Part shown: one piece after another, positions 33,195 to 42,212 of the stretch
Layout: the number at the start of each line of letters is the position of its first letter
Numbering within the stretch: the stretch's first letter is position 1
NCBI RefSeq assembly: GCF_000237825.1
Contig: NZ_CM001377.1
Location: forward strand, 1,612,001 to 1,676,000
From: Thermanaerovibrio velox DSM 12556
Lineage (GTDB): Bacteria; Synergistota; Synergistia; Synergistales; Synergistaceae
Direction: 5' to 3'
DNA: 64,000 nt
The notes under the pieces: generated by a model
What the model was told of the DNA's origin: nothing
The model's database searches: none
What the model saw: only the letters and a program-made list of their open reading frames with translations
Program-made: the position numbers and the translations under genes

Positions 33195-34350
33195 GACCGT
33201 GTACCTGGACAACTCCGCCACCACGCCGGTGGATCCCAAGGTCGCGGAGGCCATGCTGCCATACTTCACGGAGCACTACGGCAACCCCAACAGCCTTCAC
33301 CGTTGGGGAAAGAGCACCAGGGTTGCCATGGACGCCGCAAGATCTCAGGTGGCCTCCCTCATAGGGGCGGAGCCCAAGGAGATCATCTTCACCGGCGGCG
33401 GGAGCGAGGCGGACAACCTGGCGATAAAGGGGGCCGCCTGGGCCCTCAGGGAAAAGGGAAGGCACCTCATAACCAGCGCCATCGAACACCACGCGGTGCT
33501 GGACGCCTTCAAGTGGCTGGGGAAGAACGGCTTCGAGGTGACCATACTTCCGGTGGACCGGGAGGGCTTCGTGGACCCCGAGCAGCTCAAGTCCGCCCTC
33601 CGGGACGACACCACCCTGGTATCCATCATGATGGCCAACAACGAGATAGGGACCATTGAGCCCATAGAGGAGCTCGGGGCCATATGCCAAGACCGGGGGA
33701 TCCTCTTCCACACCGATGCGGTGCAGGCGGCGGGACACCTGCCCCTGGACGTAAAGTCCCTGCCGGTGGACATGCTAACCATGGCGGCCCACAAGATGTA
33801 CGGCCCCAAGGGCATAGGGGCCCTCTACGTCCGCAAGGGCATAAGGCTCACCCCCCTGATCCACGGGGGAGGCCAGGAGTTCGGCTTGAGGTCCGGCACC
33901 GAGAACGTGCCCCTTGCGGTGGGCTTCGGCGTTGCCGCGGAGCTGGCCTCCCAAAGGCTCGCAAGGGGGGAACACCTGCGGGAGGCGGATCTCAGGGATC
34001 GTCTAATAAGAGGGGTGCTGGACAACGTGCCCGACTCGTTCCTAACCGGAAGCCCCGAAAAGCGGCTCCCGTTCCACGCCAGCTTCTGCATACCCAGGAT
34101 AGAGGGGGAGGCCATGGTGCTTCGACTGGACTTCGCGGGCATCGGGGCCTCCAGCGGCTCCGCCTGCACCTCCGGCAGCCTGGACCCAAGCCACGTGCTG
34201 CTGGCCCTGGGGCTCTCCCACGAGACCGCCCACGGCTCCCTAAGGCTCACCCTGGGCAAGGACACCACCGCTGAAGACGTGGACTACGTCATACAGACCC
34301 TGCCCCCCATAGTTAAGACCCTAAGGGACATGTCCCCCTACAAGGCCTAG
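33181..34350 (+). CDS. nifS: Cysteine desulfurase (NifS/IscS-like)
   Basis: 389 residues. VYLDNSATTPVDPKVAEAML at the start, then IFTGGGSEADNLAIKG, SAIEHHAVLDAFKWL, MMANNEIGTIEPI, FHTDAVQAAGHL and the PLP lysine in MAAHKMYGPKGIGALYV. The catalytic Cys loop is SSGSACTSGSLDPSHVL. It takes sulfur from cysteine as a persulfide and passes it to the NifU scaffold. It overlaps the Rrf2 gene by 14 bases; nifU follows after 48. Confidence 0.95.
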   Translation: MNQTRTVYLDNSATTPVDPKVAEAMLPYFTEHYGNPNSLHRWGKSTRVAMDAARSQVASLIGAEPKEIIFTGGGSEADNLAIKGAAWALREKGRHLITSAIEHHAVLDAFKWLGKNGFEVTILPVDREGFVDPEQLKSALRDDTTLVSIMMANNEIGTIEPIEELGAICQDRGILFHTDAVQAAGHLPLDVKSLPVDMLTMAAHKMYGPKGIGALYVRKGIRLTPLIHGGGQEFGLRSGTENVPLAVGFGVAAELASQRLARGEHLREADLRDRLIRGVLDNVPDSFLTGSPEKRLPFHASFCIPRIEGEAMVLRLDFAGIGASSGSACTSGSLDPSHVLLALGLSHETAHGSLRLTLGKDTTAEDVDYVIQTLPPIVKTLRDMSPYKA

Positions 34351-34398
34351 GGAGCGGACATCAAGGACAGAATAGAAAAAGACTAGGAGATGATTACC

Positions 34399-34851
34399 AT
34401 GGCGTACTCCGAGAAGGTAATTCAATACTTCATGAACCCGGTCAACGTGGGGGAGATGGAGAACCCCGACGGGGTCGGGGAAGTGGGGAACCCCAAGTGC
34501 GGGGACGTGATGAAGATATACCTTCGCATAAGGGATGATAAAATAGAGGATGTAAAGTTCCAGACCTTTGGCTGCGCCGCCGCCATAGCCACCAGCTCCA
34601 TGGTCACCGAGATGGTGAAGGGCAAGACCATAGAGGAGGCCCTTCAGGTGACCAACAAGGACGTGGCGGACGCATTGGGAGGGCTTCCACCGGAGAAGGT
34701 CCACTGCTCCCTCCTGGCGGAACAGGGCATAAAGGCCGCCATAGAGGACCATCTGCGGCGCAAGCGGGGAGAGGCCGCCGCACAAGAGGGGGAGGTGTGC
34801 TTCTCAGATCATCATGACCACGAGGGGAGCGAAAGCCGTGCCGCCGATTGA
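34399..34851 (+). CDS. nifU: Fe-S cluster assembly scaffold NifU/IscU-like
   Basis: 150 residues from ATG 34399 (AGGAG nine bases before). The N-terminal IscU fold has MAYSEKVIQYFMNPVNVGEM and the three cluster-binding Cys in GNPKCGDVMKI, FQTFGCAAAIATSS and KVHCSLLAEQGIKAAI. The usual Asp after the first Cys is kept. The C-terminus adds an acidic/His-rich tail (FSDHHDHEGSE). It assembles a transient 2Fe-2S cluster with sulfur from NifS. The 3' end overlaps the MOSC gene by 14 bases. Confidence 0.94.
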   Translation: MAYSEKVIQYFMNPVNVGEMENPDGVGEVGNPKCGDVMKIYLRIRDDKIEDVKFQTFGCAAAIATSSMVTEMVKGKTIEEALQVTNKDVADALGGLPPEKVHCSLLAEQGIKAAIEDHLRRKRGEAAAQEGEVCFSDHHDHEGSESRAAD

Positions 34852-35284
34852 AGGCAAGGTAACCGCGGTATGCATATCCGAGAAGAAGGGCACCGTGAAG
34901 GAGCGGGTAAGAGAGGCGCTGCTCAAGACGGACTTCGGCCTTGAGGGGGACGCCCACGGGGGATCCTGGCACCGCCAGGTGAGCCTGCTCGCCCAAGAGG
35001 ACATAGACATGATGGCCCAAAAGCTGCCCACCGTAGGGAACGGCAGCTTCGGGGAGAACATAGGGGTCTGCGGCATAGACCTCCCATCCCTCCCGGTGGG
35101 CACGAAGCTGGAGGTCGGGGAAGCCCTGCTGGAGGTCACCCAGATAGGCAAGGAGTGCCACACCCGCTGCCAGATCTACCACGCCACCGGGGACTGCATA
35201 ATGCCCAGAAGGGGAATCTTCTGCAGGGTGCTCCGGTCCGGCCTGGTGCGGGAAGGAGACCCCGTAAGGGTCTTGGAGGCATGA
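34838..35284 (+). CDS. MOSC-domain protein
   Basis: 148 residues from GTG 34838 (GGGAG eight bases before; ATG 34814 is a weaker option). MOSC features are GKVTAVCISEKKGTVKE, FGLEGDAHGGSWHRQVSLL, GSFGENIGVCG and the conserved Cys late in IGKECHTRCQIYHATGDC. Many small MOSC proteins resemble MoaC-linked or sulfur-carrier domains, with the conserved Cys proposed to carry sulfur. Its overlap with nifU suggests it takes sulfur from NifS, for example for molybdenum/tungsten cofactor. That fits the AOR in this window but is inference. Confidence 0.85.
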   Translation: MPPIEGKVTAVCISEKKGTVKERVREALLKTDFGLEGDAHGGSWHRQVSLLAQEDIDMMAQKLPTVGNGSFGENIGVCGIDLPSLPVGTKLEVGEALLEVTQIGKECHTRCQIYHATGDCIMPRRGIFCRVLRSGLVREGDPVRVLEA

Positions 35285-35290
35285 GCAAAA

Positions 35291-35342
35291 GCCCTCCGCC
35301 GCCCCGCGCTACGGGTCCGCGGAGGGCCCTTTTGGATTTTTA
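35291..35342 (+). terminator. Intrinsic terminator after the nif/MOSC operon
   Basis: GCCCTCCGC (35291-35299) pairs with GCGGAGGGC (35319-35327) and is followed by CCTTTTGGATTTTT (35328-35342). It separates Rrf2-nifS-nifU-MOSC from eutS, 32 bases downstream. Confidence 0.85.
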
Positions 35343-35373
35343 AATCTCAAAACCCAGATCAGGGGGTGAGGTC

Positions 35374-35712
35374 TTGGAGGATAAGAAAAGGGTCATCCAG
35401 GAATACGTCCCGGGCAAGCAGGTCACCCTGGCTCATATGATATGCAACCCCCGTCCGGAGCTCTGTTCCCTCGTGGGGGTGGAAAAGGTAGGGGCCATAG
35501 GCATAATGACCATAACCCCCGGGGAAGGGGCCATCATCGCCGCTGACATCGCCTCCAAGTCCGGAAACGTGAACATGGACTTCATCGATAGGTTCACCGG
35601 CTGCGTACTCTTCACCGGAGACGTGGCGGCGGTGGAGAGCTCCCTCGAGAACTCGGTGCGCACCCTGTCATCGGTGCTGGGTTTCACTCCAGCTCCAATC
35701 ACCAGAACGTGA
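35374..35712 (+). CDS. eutS: Ethanolamine microcompartment shell protein EutS
   Basis: 112 residues from TTG 35374 (GGGGGTGAGG before it). A circularly permuted BMC domain: [17 protein letters not shown], then [20 protein letters not shown] and [20 protein letters not shown], as in EutS/PduU. It forms bent hexamers in the shell facets or edges. It is on the plus strand, pointing toward the main eut set on minus, so it is transcribed separately. Confidence 0.93.
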   Translation: MEDKKRVIQEYVPGKQVTLAHMICNPRPELCSLVGVEKVGAIGIMTITPGEGAIIAADIASKSGNVNMDFIDRFTGCVLFTGDVAAVESSLENSVRTLSSVLGFTPAPITRT

Positions 35713-36209
35713 TGACGACATCCCAGGAAAAGCACAAGCTAATGGTCATAGGCCCCTCCGGCGCAGGCAAAACCACCCTCCTAAAGGTCTTGGGGATGAG
35801 CGAGGCCTCCCCATGCAAAACCGAAGCGGTGTGCTACTCATCCAAGGCAGTGGACACCCCCGGGGAGTTCTTCGAGATCCCTCGCTTCTACCACGCCCTC
35901 ATAACCTCCTCCACCAAGGCCCACCTGGTCCTTCTTGTGGCGGACCCCACAAGACACGTGCGCTTCCCATCGATGTTCACCCGAGCCATCAGGGCCCGCT
36001 CCATCGGGGTGGTAAACAAATCGGACCTGGTCTCCGAGGACCTGCTGCTCAAGGCCGAGGCGGAGCTCCGCAGGGCCGGGGTCTCCCAGGTGTTCCGGGT
36101 TTCAGCGGTCACCGGGGAGGGCTTGGAAGAGCTCAAAGGATACATGAGGGCCTGTGGGGTTATGGATCAACCGGTCAAGACCGAACCGGCCCCAGGACCA
36201 CAAGGATAA
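35712..36209 (+). CDS. eutP: EutP/PduV-like P-loop GTPase-fold protein
   Basis: 165 residues from ATG 35712, which shares one base with the eutS stop (GTG 35709 is possible). G1 motif VIGPSGAGKTTLLKVL, DTPGEFFEIPRFYHAL as a G3-like segment, and G4 VVNKSDLVSE. EutP has been described as an acetate kinase in Salmonella, while PduV-like proteins are linked to compartment positioning; either role is possible here. A G/C hairpin follows its stop. Confidence 0.88.
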   Translation: MTTSQEKHKLMVIGPSGAGKTTLLKVLGMSEASPCKTEAVCYSSKAVDTPGEFFEIPRFYHALITSSTKAHLVLLVADPTRHVRFPSMFTRAIRARSIGVVNKSDLVSEDLLLKAEAELRRAGVSQVFRVSAVTGEGLEELKGYMRACGVMDQPVKTEPAPGPQG

Positions 36210-36210
36210 A

Positions 36211-36238
36211 GGGCGGGATGCCGCCGCCCCTCCCGCCC
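36211..36238. terminator. Hairpin between convergent eutP and pduT
   Basis: GGGCGGGA (36211-36218) pairs with TCCCGCCC (36231-36238). On the minus strand TTTAT follows, a weak T-run; on plus there is none. It probably ends the long minus-strand eut transcript and the short eutSP transcript. Confidence 0.5.
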
Positions 36239-36271
36239 CATTAAGTGATGCGACAGGAAGGGGAGTCTAAG

Positions 36272-36820
36272 TCATAAAAGGACCGCCACCAGATCCCTGT
36301 GAGGGGACGCTATGACCGATGAGCTCACAACCCCTCCCTCTTCGCCCAGCCTCTTTTCGCAAGCCCCCACAGAGGCCTCCACGCTCCCAAGATCCCCGGT
36401 GAAGACCACAAAACCCTTCCCCCCAAGCCCCCGGGCTATCCTTATCTCCAAAAGATCTATCGACGCCGCCTTGGCCGCCACATCCCCAGCGGTGATCGCC
36501 GCCACCGCCGATATGGTCTCCACCAACCCCAGCGCCTCCACCCCTTCAAACTCCGCGGTGCCGGTCAGCGCAGGTATCACCGAGGGGTGTACGTTTGGCA
36601 GCACGTGGGAATCCACGGTAAAAATACCACCCACCAATGCGGCCTTCCCCACGGCGGTCCTAACCGCATCCACCTCCCCGGATATTATGCTCACGTACTT
36701 GCCAGGACATATGGGGGAAGAGAACAACAGCCGGACGTCCGAAGCCTTTAACATCGCATCCGCAGCCTCCACGCCCTTGGGAACCGTCTTGTACTCCATA
36801 AGGCCTATGGCTAAGCTCAA
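36272..36820 (-). CDS. pduT: PduT-like tandem-BMC shell protein with Fe-S cysteine
   Basis: 182 residues from TTG 36820 (AAGGGG nine bases upstream; GTG 36829 has no room for a ribosome site). Two BMC domains in a row: LAIGLMEYKTVPKGVEAADA and, in the second half, ALGLVETISAVAAITAGDVA. The PICPGKY loop puts a Cys at position 38, the residue that binds a 4Fe-4S cluster at the trimer pore of Salmonella PduT. It may pass electrons across the shell, working with PduS encoded just upstream (14 bases). Its presence in a eut set without eutG is notable. Confidence 0.93.
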   Translation of the reverse strand: MSLAIGLMEYKTVPKGVEAADAMLKASDVRLLFSSPICPGKYVSIISGEVDAVRTAVGKAALVGGIFTVDSHVLPNVHPSVIPALTGTAEFEGVEALGLVETISAVAAITAGDVAAKAASIDLLEIRIARGLGGKGFVVFTGDLGSVEASVGACEKRLGEEGGVVSSSVIASPHRDLVAVLL

Positions 36821-36833
36821 AAACCGCACCCCC

Positions 36834-38162
36834 TTACGACACCTGTATCACCATGCGATCCCCCAACAACTCCACCACCACACCGGCCAAAGGAGCGTGA
36901 ACCCCCGCAGACACCTCCCCCTCAGGCCTGGCCACCAGCTGACCCGGGGAAACCGTATCCCCCGGCGATACCAGCGGAACCGCGGGAGACCCTATGTGCT
37001 GCTTAAACTTCAAGACCAACTTCCCCCATGGGAAATCCACGGCCTCCCTCAAATCCGTGTGCACCGCCCCGTACTTCCCAAGACCCAGTCGTCCCAAAAG
37101 CTTGCCCGTAGGAAATCCCCGGTACCGCCGGAAAGGGTTCACCTCCCCAGGAGATGACCTGTGAGGATTCCTTATCCCCTGCCTGGACATCCTGAGCTTA
37201 AGCTCCCTGTTGAGCTTCCAGGGCTGAAGCCCCATGACACAAGCCACCTCGCACATGCCGCACTCACAACACAAAAAGGCCTCGGTGGACATGGCATCCT
37301 TCTCACAGGTGTCGTTGTACGCCGCAAGCCTCATGAGCTTGTCGGGCCTCAGCTTGTGCCCTAAGAGATACCGGGGACAAAGATCTGTGCAAAGCATGCA
37401 GTGACAGCACGCAGTCTTGGCAAGCCTCATCATCTCCGGAAGCTTCCTCATCTTGGAGACCACCAGCGGGTGATCCCTCGGGAGAACTATTATCCCCTTG
37501 GTGGTCTTAACCACCGGCTCCGATGGATCCTCCACCACACGCCCCATCATGGGACCACCATCTACGGCCACCCAATCACCCACCACCGCCCCACCACAGA
37601 CATCCACCGCCTGGGCAAAGGACACCCCAACCGGCACCCGGATCGTGGAAGGACGAGCCACCTCCCCGCACACGGTTAGATACTTATGGGTGACCGGCAA
37701 CCCCTCCAGGGCCCTGGATACGTTGTAAAGGGTCTCCACGTTGATGACCACCGCACCAACCTCCAACGGTATGCCGCCCTCCGGCACTATCCTACCCGTG
37801 GCCTCGTAAACCAACACCTGCTCGTCCCCGGCGGGATACACGTTGGGTAACACGTGAAGCCGCAGCTTGGGATACCTGCCTATCCCCCTCCCAAGAACCT
37901 CCAGTACCCCCTTGTACTTGCCCTTAAAAGCCAGGATGCCCTCCAGGGCACCTAAGCGGGAGACCAACAGGTTCATCGCCTCAAGAAGCTCCTCCCCGTG
38001 GGCCTCCGCCAAGTGCTGGTCCACCTCCAACAGGGGCTCACACTCCGCCCCGTTGAGTATCAGGTGTTCAACCCCACCCTTGAGCTTTACGTGGGTGGGA
38101 AAACCCGCTCCACCTGCCCCTACCACTCCCGCCTCCCTCACCCTGCTAAGAAGATCCTCCAT
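36834..38162 (-). CDS. pduS: PduS-like cobalamin reductase / RnfC-type electron carrier
   Basis: 442 residues. N-terminal RnfC/Nqo1-like domain with FMN/NADH features: AGVVGAGGAGFPTHVKL, LILNGAECEPLLEVDQHL, VLPNVYPAGDEQVLVYEATG. An SLBB-like part follows (GEVARPSTIRVPVG, then VDGGPMMGRVV). Two 4Fe-4S motifs are ACCHCMLCTDLCPR and CCECGMCEVACV. A biotinyl-like beta domain closes the chain (SPGDTVSPGQLVAR). PduS reduces cob(III)alamin for the adenosyltransferase and binds PduT. It could also reoxidise NADH inside the compartment. Confidence 0.93.
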   Translation of the reverse strand: MEDLLSRVREAGVVGAGGAGFPTHVKLKGGVEHLILNGAECEPLLEVDQHLAEAHGEELLEAMNLLVSRLGALEGILAFKGKYKGVLEVLGRGIGRYPKLRLHVLPNVYPAGDEQVLVYEATGRIVPEGGIPLEVGAVVINVETLYNVSRALEGLPVTHKYLTVCGEVARPSTIRVPVGVSFAQAVDVCGGAVVGDWVAVDGGPMMGRVVEDPSEPVVKTTKGIIVLPRDHPLVVSKMRKLPEMMRLAKTACCHCMLCTDLCPRYLLGHKLRPDKLMRLAAYNDTCEKDAMSTEAFLCCECGMCEVACVMGLQPWKLNRELKLRMSRQGIRNPHRSSPGEVNPFRRYRGFPTGKLLGRLGLGKYGAVHTDLREAVDFPWGKLVLKFKQHIGSPAVPLVSPGDTVSPGQLVARPEGEVSAGVHAPLAGVVVELLGDRMVIQVS

Positions 38163-38186
38163 AGGAACCCCTCCCAGACCCCATCA

Positions 38187-39617
38187 TCAATAGCCAAACA
38201 CCAGGGTCTTTATCACCACCGGAAGAACCCGCCCCCTCGCAAGGGGACGACCTATGTCGATGTAGTCCCCATTCCCAACCTTCACCCCGTCCAGGCTTAC
38301 CACCTTGATCCCCTCGGGAAGCCTGCTGGAAAGCGCATAGCCCAAAGCCTTACCCATGTCCCGCTCCAGCAACACCACAAGCACCGGGGAGCTCGCCAGA
38401 TACCCGCGCAGACCATCTATTATGCGCTCCGCCATCACCTGAACCTGTTCAAAAGAAGGGTTCGGGATCCCCCGGAAGGCAAAGGCAACGGTCTGATGAG
38501 CCCCCTCATAATCCATAAACCAAAGCACCTTCTCCCTCAGGGCCTGGGAAAGGCAACCCTCCTCCTCCGCCGGCGTAAGCTTCAGTATGGGGATGTTCCT
38601 CATGGGGAAAACCGCCTGATCGCTGAAACCTATGGTGCTGCCGCTAAGCTCCACCGAATGACTCCCCGCCCCTATCACGGTGGCCCTTATGGTCTCCTCA
38701 GGCCTCACCCCGCCTCCGATGGCAAACAGCCTGGTGGATCGCACGGCCCTTCCAAGCAAGACCCCGAGATCCCCGTAAGCAAAGGGATCAAGGTTATCCC
38801 CGCCGTAAACACAGTCCCCCACCCCACCGGATATGAATACCCCGTCCATAGGGATCCCAGGATCCCTCAAGTCATGGGACGTCAGCATATCCATCAGAAG
38901 CGGAGTCCTCGGGACGAGCTCGAAAAGCTCGTCCAAAAGGGCCGCCATCCTGGCGCATATCATTTCAGCCCCCTCAAGATCCAGCACATCCCCTTCCACA
39001 AGGTTTAACCCAAGGGAACTCAAAAGGGGAAAGACGGAGGGTGATACCCGCTGCACCACCCCCCCACTCGAAACCCTTATCAAACGCCCCCCCACGTTGA
39101 GACAGGAGGTGTCCGACACCTCCCCTTCCCGGAAGACCGCCACGTTGGAGGTCCCGCCCCCCATATCAACGTTCACCACCACGGAACCGGACCTCCTGGA
39201 TAAAGCCTCCGCCCCGGAACCCTTGCCGGCCAGAATGCCCTCCAGATCCGACCCAGCAGTGGCCACCACGAAATCCCCCGCCAAACCCTCCATGCTCCTG
39301 AGAACCGATCGGGCGTTCTCCTTGCGAGCAGTCTCACCGGTTATGATGACCGCCCCCGCATGAACCTCCTCCCTTGCAACCCCCGCGATCCGATACTCCT
39401 CCTCGACTATCCGCCGGACAGCCTCCGCATCGATGGCAACCGGGGAGAGAAGAGGGGTGAAATGTATGCCGCTCCTGTACGTAACCCTCTTGTCCACCAC
39501 CGCCACCCTCGGCACGGCACCAAAACCTCCACCCTCATCTATTATCAGCTCGCTGAATACCAACTGGGTGGTGGTGGTGCCTATGTCGATTCCCACGCTG
39601 GTAAGACGATCCGGCAA
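38187..39617 (-). CDS. eutA: Ethanolamine ammonia-lyase reactivating factor EutA
   Basis: 476 residues from TTG 39617 (AGGAGG nine bases before; TTG 39626 directly abuts the ribosome site). ASKHA ATPase features: TSVGIDIGTTTTQLVF, VVNVDMGGGTSNVAVF and VFISGGVGDCVYGG. It exchanges damaged cobalamin for adenosylcobalamin on EutBC using ATP. It sits 24 bases upstream of pduS, so cofactor repair and reduction are made together. Confidence 0.94.
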   Translation of the reverse strand: MPDRLTSVGIDIGTTTTQLVFSELIIDEGGGFGAVPRVAVVDKRVTYRSGIHFTPLLSPVAIDAEAVRRIVEEEYRIAGVAREEVHAGAVIITGETARKENARSVLRSMEGLAGDFVVATAGSDLEGILAGKGSGAEALSRRSGSVVVNVDMGGGTSNVAVFREGEVSDTSCLNVGGRLIRVSSGGVVQRVSPSVFPLLSSLGLNLVEGDVLDLEGAEMICARMAALLDELFELVPRTPLLMDMLTSHDLRDPGIPMDGVFISGGVGDCVYGGDNLDPFAYGDLGVLLGRAVRSTRLFAIGGGVRPEETIRATVIGAGSHSVELSGSTIGFSDQAVFPMRNIPILKLTPAEEEGCLSQALREKVLWFMDYEGAHQTVAFAFRGIPNPSFEQVQVMAERIIDGLRGYLASSPVLVVLLERDMGKALGYALSSRLPEGIKVVSLDGVKVGNGDYIDIGRPLARGRVLPVVIKTLVFGY

Positions 39618-39653
39618 CTTAACCAACCTCCTGGATAACCGCTCTCCCCCGCC

Positions 39654-40457
39654 CTAATACTCCTTGTCATAACCAGCGGGAAGGTTAATGTACATGGCCA
39701 CGTAAAACGCGCTGCTAAGCCTGTTGAGGGCCCGAACTATGTCCTGCCTCAAAAGCCCCTGGTCCTCCCGATAAAAGGCCCGAAACGCCGCCAGCTCCGC
39801 CTCCCGAGCTCGGACCCTCAAAAGGTTCAACCCCGCACATATACGACCCATCGAATAGTGAGGCCTTATGTGACCCCGGCCAAAGGCCTTCCTGGGATCG
39901 TGCGACATGCCCCGCAGGGTGTCCCAGTCAAACCCAAGCAGCGGCAGCTCCTCCACCGGCGAACCGGTAACCTCGGCCCTCAAAATCGACCTTATGACCC
40001 CAAGGAAATCCTCCAAGCTCTCCGCCAGCTCTTGATTCCCCTCCTCAAAGGCCAGGGCCTGCAGGGCTATAACCTCCGCCTGAAGGGAGTCCAACTTACC
40101 CCTGAAAGCTATGACCGGATGCCCCTTGCTCACCAACCGATTGCCGTGAAGATGGGTCATGTGCTCCGGCTTCTGGGTGAAAGCTCCACCATCGGGGCCC
40201 ACGAAACGGGGCCCCCCCAAGGCCTCCGAAGACCCGACAACCCCGTTCAAAGACCCCGACACCCCCCTAGACCTGCCCGAAGCCTCCTCCGCAACCGGAT
40301 CCTCCACCACCAGTTCTATCTTCCGATCCGAAAGGTACTGCCTTGCCGAAGGGGTAACTATGGTACCCCGGTCCACCACGTACCGGCGAACATCCCTCGC
40401 CCCTATTTGAGCGCGAAGATCCTGCTCGGTTACAAGCTTCAAGTAGATCCCCCCCAT
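39654..40457 (-). CDS. eutT: EutT-like corrinoid adenosyltransferase
   Basis: 267 residues from ATG 40457 (GTG 40460 also possible). The C-terminal half carries the EutT/PduO-type helical core: HMTHLHGNRLVSKGHP, FRGKLDSLQAEVIALQALA, and the late DIVRALNRLSSAFYVAMY. The N-terminus (KLVTEQDLRAQIGA, TPSARQYLSDRKIELVVED) is the EutT-specific extension. The HX11CCX2C metal motif of Salmonella EutT is missing: no Cys lies near the conserved His. It therefore resembles the Listeria-type metal-independent enzymes. It makes adenosylcobalamin for EutBC from ATP and cob(I)alamin supplied by PduS. Confidence 0.88.
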   Translation of the reverse strand: MGGIYLKLVTEQDLRAQIGARDVRRYVVDRGTIVTPSARQYLSDRKIELVVEDPVAEEASGRSRGVSGSLNGVVGSSEALGGPRFVGPDGGAFTQKPEHMTHLHGNRLVSKGHPVIAFRGKLDSLQAEVIALQALAFEEGNQELAESLEDFLGVIRSILRAEVTGSPVEELPLLGFDWDTLRGMSHDPRKAFGRGHIRPHYSMGRICAGLNLLRVRAREAELAAFRAFYREDQGLLRQDIVRALNRLSSAFYVAMYINLPAGYDKEY

Positions 40458-40461
40458 CACT

Positions 40462-40923
40462 TCACTGGGAGGCCCAGTCCGCAGGGTAGGTCACGTAGAG
40501 AAACCTCACAAAATCAGGGGTGCTGAAGTGTATGGTGCTGTTGGCGGGGATGTATATCACGTCCCCCTTGTTACCCACCACCCTGCGCCCATCCACCACT
40601 ATCTCAAGCTTACCCTCCATGACATAGTCTATCTCGTCGTACCTCAAGGTCCACTTAAAGGAGCTCCTCTCCATCTCCATAACCCCACAGCCAAGCCTGG
40701 GGCTCTCCTGAAGGGTCAGAACGTCCTTAAGAAACACCCGGTCCGATTCCTTGCCGGTATCAAACCTCTCCGGCTTAACCGTCCCAAGACGCACCGCAAG
40801 GACACCGCTCGGATCAACATGCTTTTCAAAACAGGCCTCCCCGCCGCCTGAGCCACCGACCTCCTCCGACAGGAGATCCCTCAAAACGTCCCGTATCATC
40901 GATTTAAGCTCTTCCCTGTCCAA
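40462..40923 (-). CDS. eutQ: EutQ cupin-fold protein
   Basis: 153 residues from TTG 40923 (AGGGGG eight bases before); longer starts to 41067 run into eutH. After a 20-residue amphipathic N-terminus (LDREELKSMIRDVLRDLL), likely to bind the shell, there is a cupin domain: KWTLRYDEIDYVMEGKLEI, GDVIYIPANSTIHFSTP. EutQ is reported to have acetate kinase activity and is needed under anaerobic ethanolamine growth in Salmonella. ATP made here could feed EutT and EutA. Confidence 0.88.
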   Translation of the reverse strand: MDREELKSMIRDVLRDLLSEEVGGSGGGEACFEKHVDPSGVLAVRLGTVKPERFDTGKESDRVFLKDVLTLQESPRLGCGVMEMERSSFKWTLRYDEIDYVMEGKLEIVVDGRRVVGNKGDVIYIPANSTIHFSTPDFVRFLYVTYPADWASQ

Positions 40924-41050
40924 ACGGCACACCCCCTCACCGGCCCCCTCTGAAGAAGCCAACGGCCTGCGGGAAAAACTCCTGTAACGCCAATCCCCAA
41001 GCCCTCCCCGCAAGGGGCCTCTTAGCGGATCGGAGAACATCCAAACCCTC

Positions 41051-42164
41051 TTACTTTGCCTCTCCATTGGCAGGAGTGAACTTGCACGCCAGGATAACCG
41101 CGGTTATGCCGCCCACCAGCTTGCCCACTATCATCGCCAGTATCAATCCCCTCTCCACCCCGGCGGTGAAGCCCAGGTGATCCCCAAACACGAAGGCGGC
41201 GCTCACGGAGAAAGCCACGTTTATTACCTTGCCCCGCTCGTCCATGTCCTTCATCAACGTGAACATGGGAATGTTGTTCGCCAAGGTGGCCACCATCCCA
41301 GCGGCGGACACGTCGTTCATCCCAAGCCTCCTGCCAAAGGCCATGAGGGGCTGTTTGAAGACCTTGGTTATGAAGGAAACCATAGGAAAGGCCCCGGCCA
41401 ACACGATGGCTATGGCCCCTATGACCCCGATGGCCTCCGAAAGGGGGGCCAACGCCATGGGAGACCCCTCGGGGAAGAACCGGAAGGGGGAAAGGGCCTC
41501 TATTATGCCCATCGCAAGCCCTATGGTTATGATGGACACCACCCCTTTGCCAAAGGCTATGAAACCCTTGATCATGGCCTCCGGTATCATCTTCAGCCCC
41601 AGGGCTATCAACACCGAGAACAACACCACCGGTATCAGGTTCATCAACATGACGTTGAAAGTGAACTCCTTGTCCAACATCAGAACGCCCCCCGGCGAAA
41701 CAACCGAGCGGTATGGTTACCATCCCAAGCAGTATCCCCTTGGCGAGGGCGGCGTGATCCCTCTTCTCGATTATCCCCAGGGCCACCGGTATGGAGAAGA
41801 CTATGGTGGGACCCATCATGGCTCCCAGTATGATCCCCGCGAAACGCCCCACCTGGGGGTTCTGGGCCATCTTCATGGCCAATGGGTACCCCCCCATGTC
41901 GCAGGCCAAAAGGGTGGTGGCGAACATGGCAGGATCCGCCCCCATCATCCTGTAGAGAGGCACTATCACAGGCTTAAGGATCTCCGCCAGCATGGGCGCT
42001 ATGGTGATAACCCCTCCCATGGCCAGCATCAAGGATCCCATGGCCATGAACCCCTCCTCGAACTTCTCACCAAAACCCATCTTGCCCCCAAGGAACGCCT
42101 TATCTACCGCCCCAAGGACCATGAAACCGGTCATCACGTAGAGGATGATATCGTTGATGCCCAT
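41051..42164 (-). pseudogene. eutH: Ethanolamine permease EutH, interrupted by an apparent +1 frameshift
   Basis: Two frames make one EutH of about 370 residues. The first, from ATG 42164 (GGAGG before it), reads MGINDIILYVMTGFMVLGAV through GFGEKFEEGFMAMGSLMLAM to IPLGCFAGG, then leaves the family. The second picks up at MLDKEFTFNVMLMNLIPVV and ends normally with KLVGGITAVILACKFTPANG. The switch lies in a six-C run at 41688-41693 (G on the coding strand); with one base fewer, the text reads GCFAGGVLMLDKEF without a break. EutH is a membrane protein of ten or more TM helices that imports ethanolamine. Ethanolamine can also enter by diffusion at high pH, so a true loss could be tolerated. Sequencing error is equally likely. 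Confidence 0.85.
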
Positions 42165-42212
42165 ACAGGATCACCTCCAACCCCGATAAATACCCCGGGA
42201 AAAACGGGGAAC

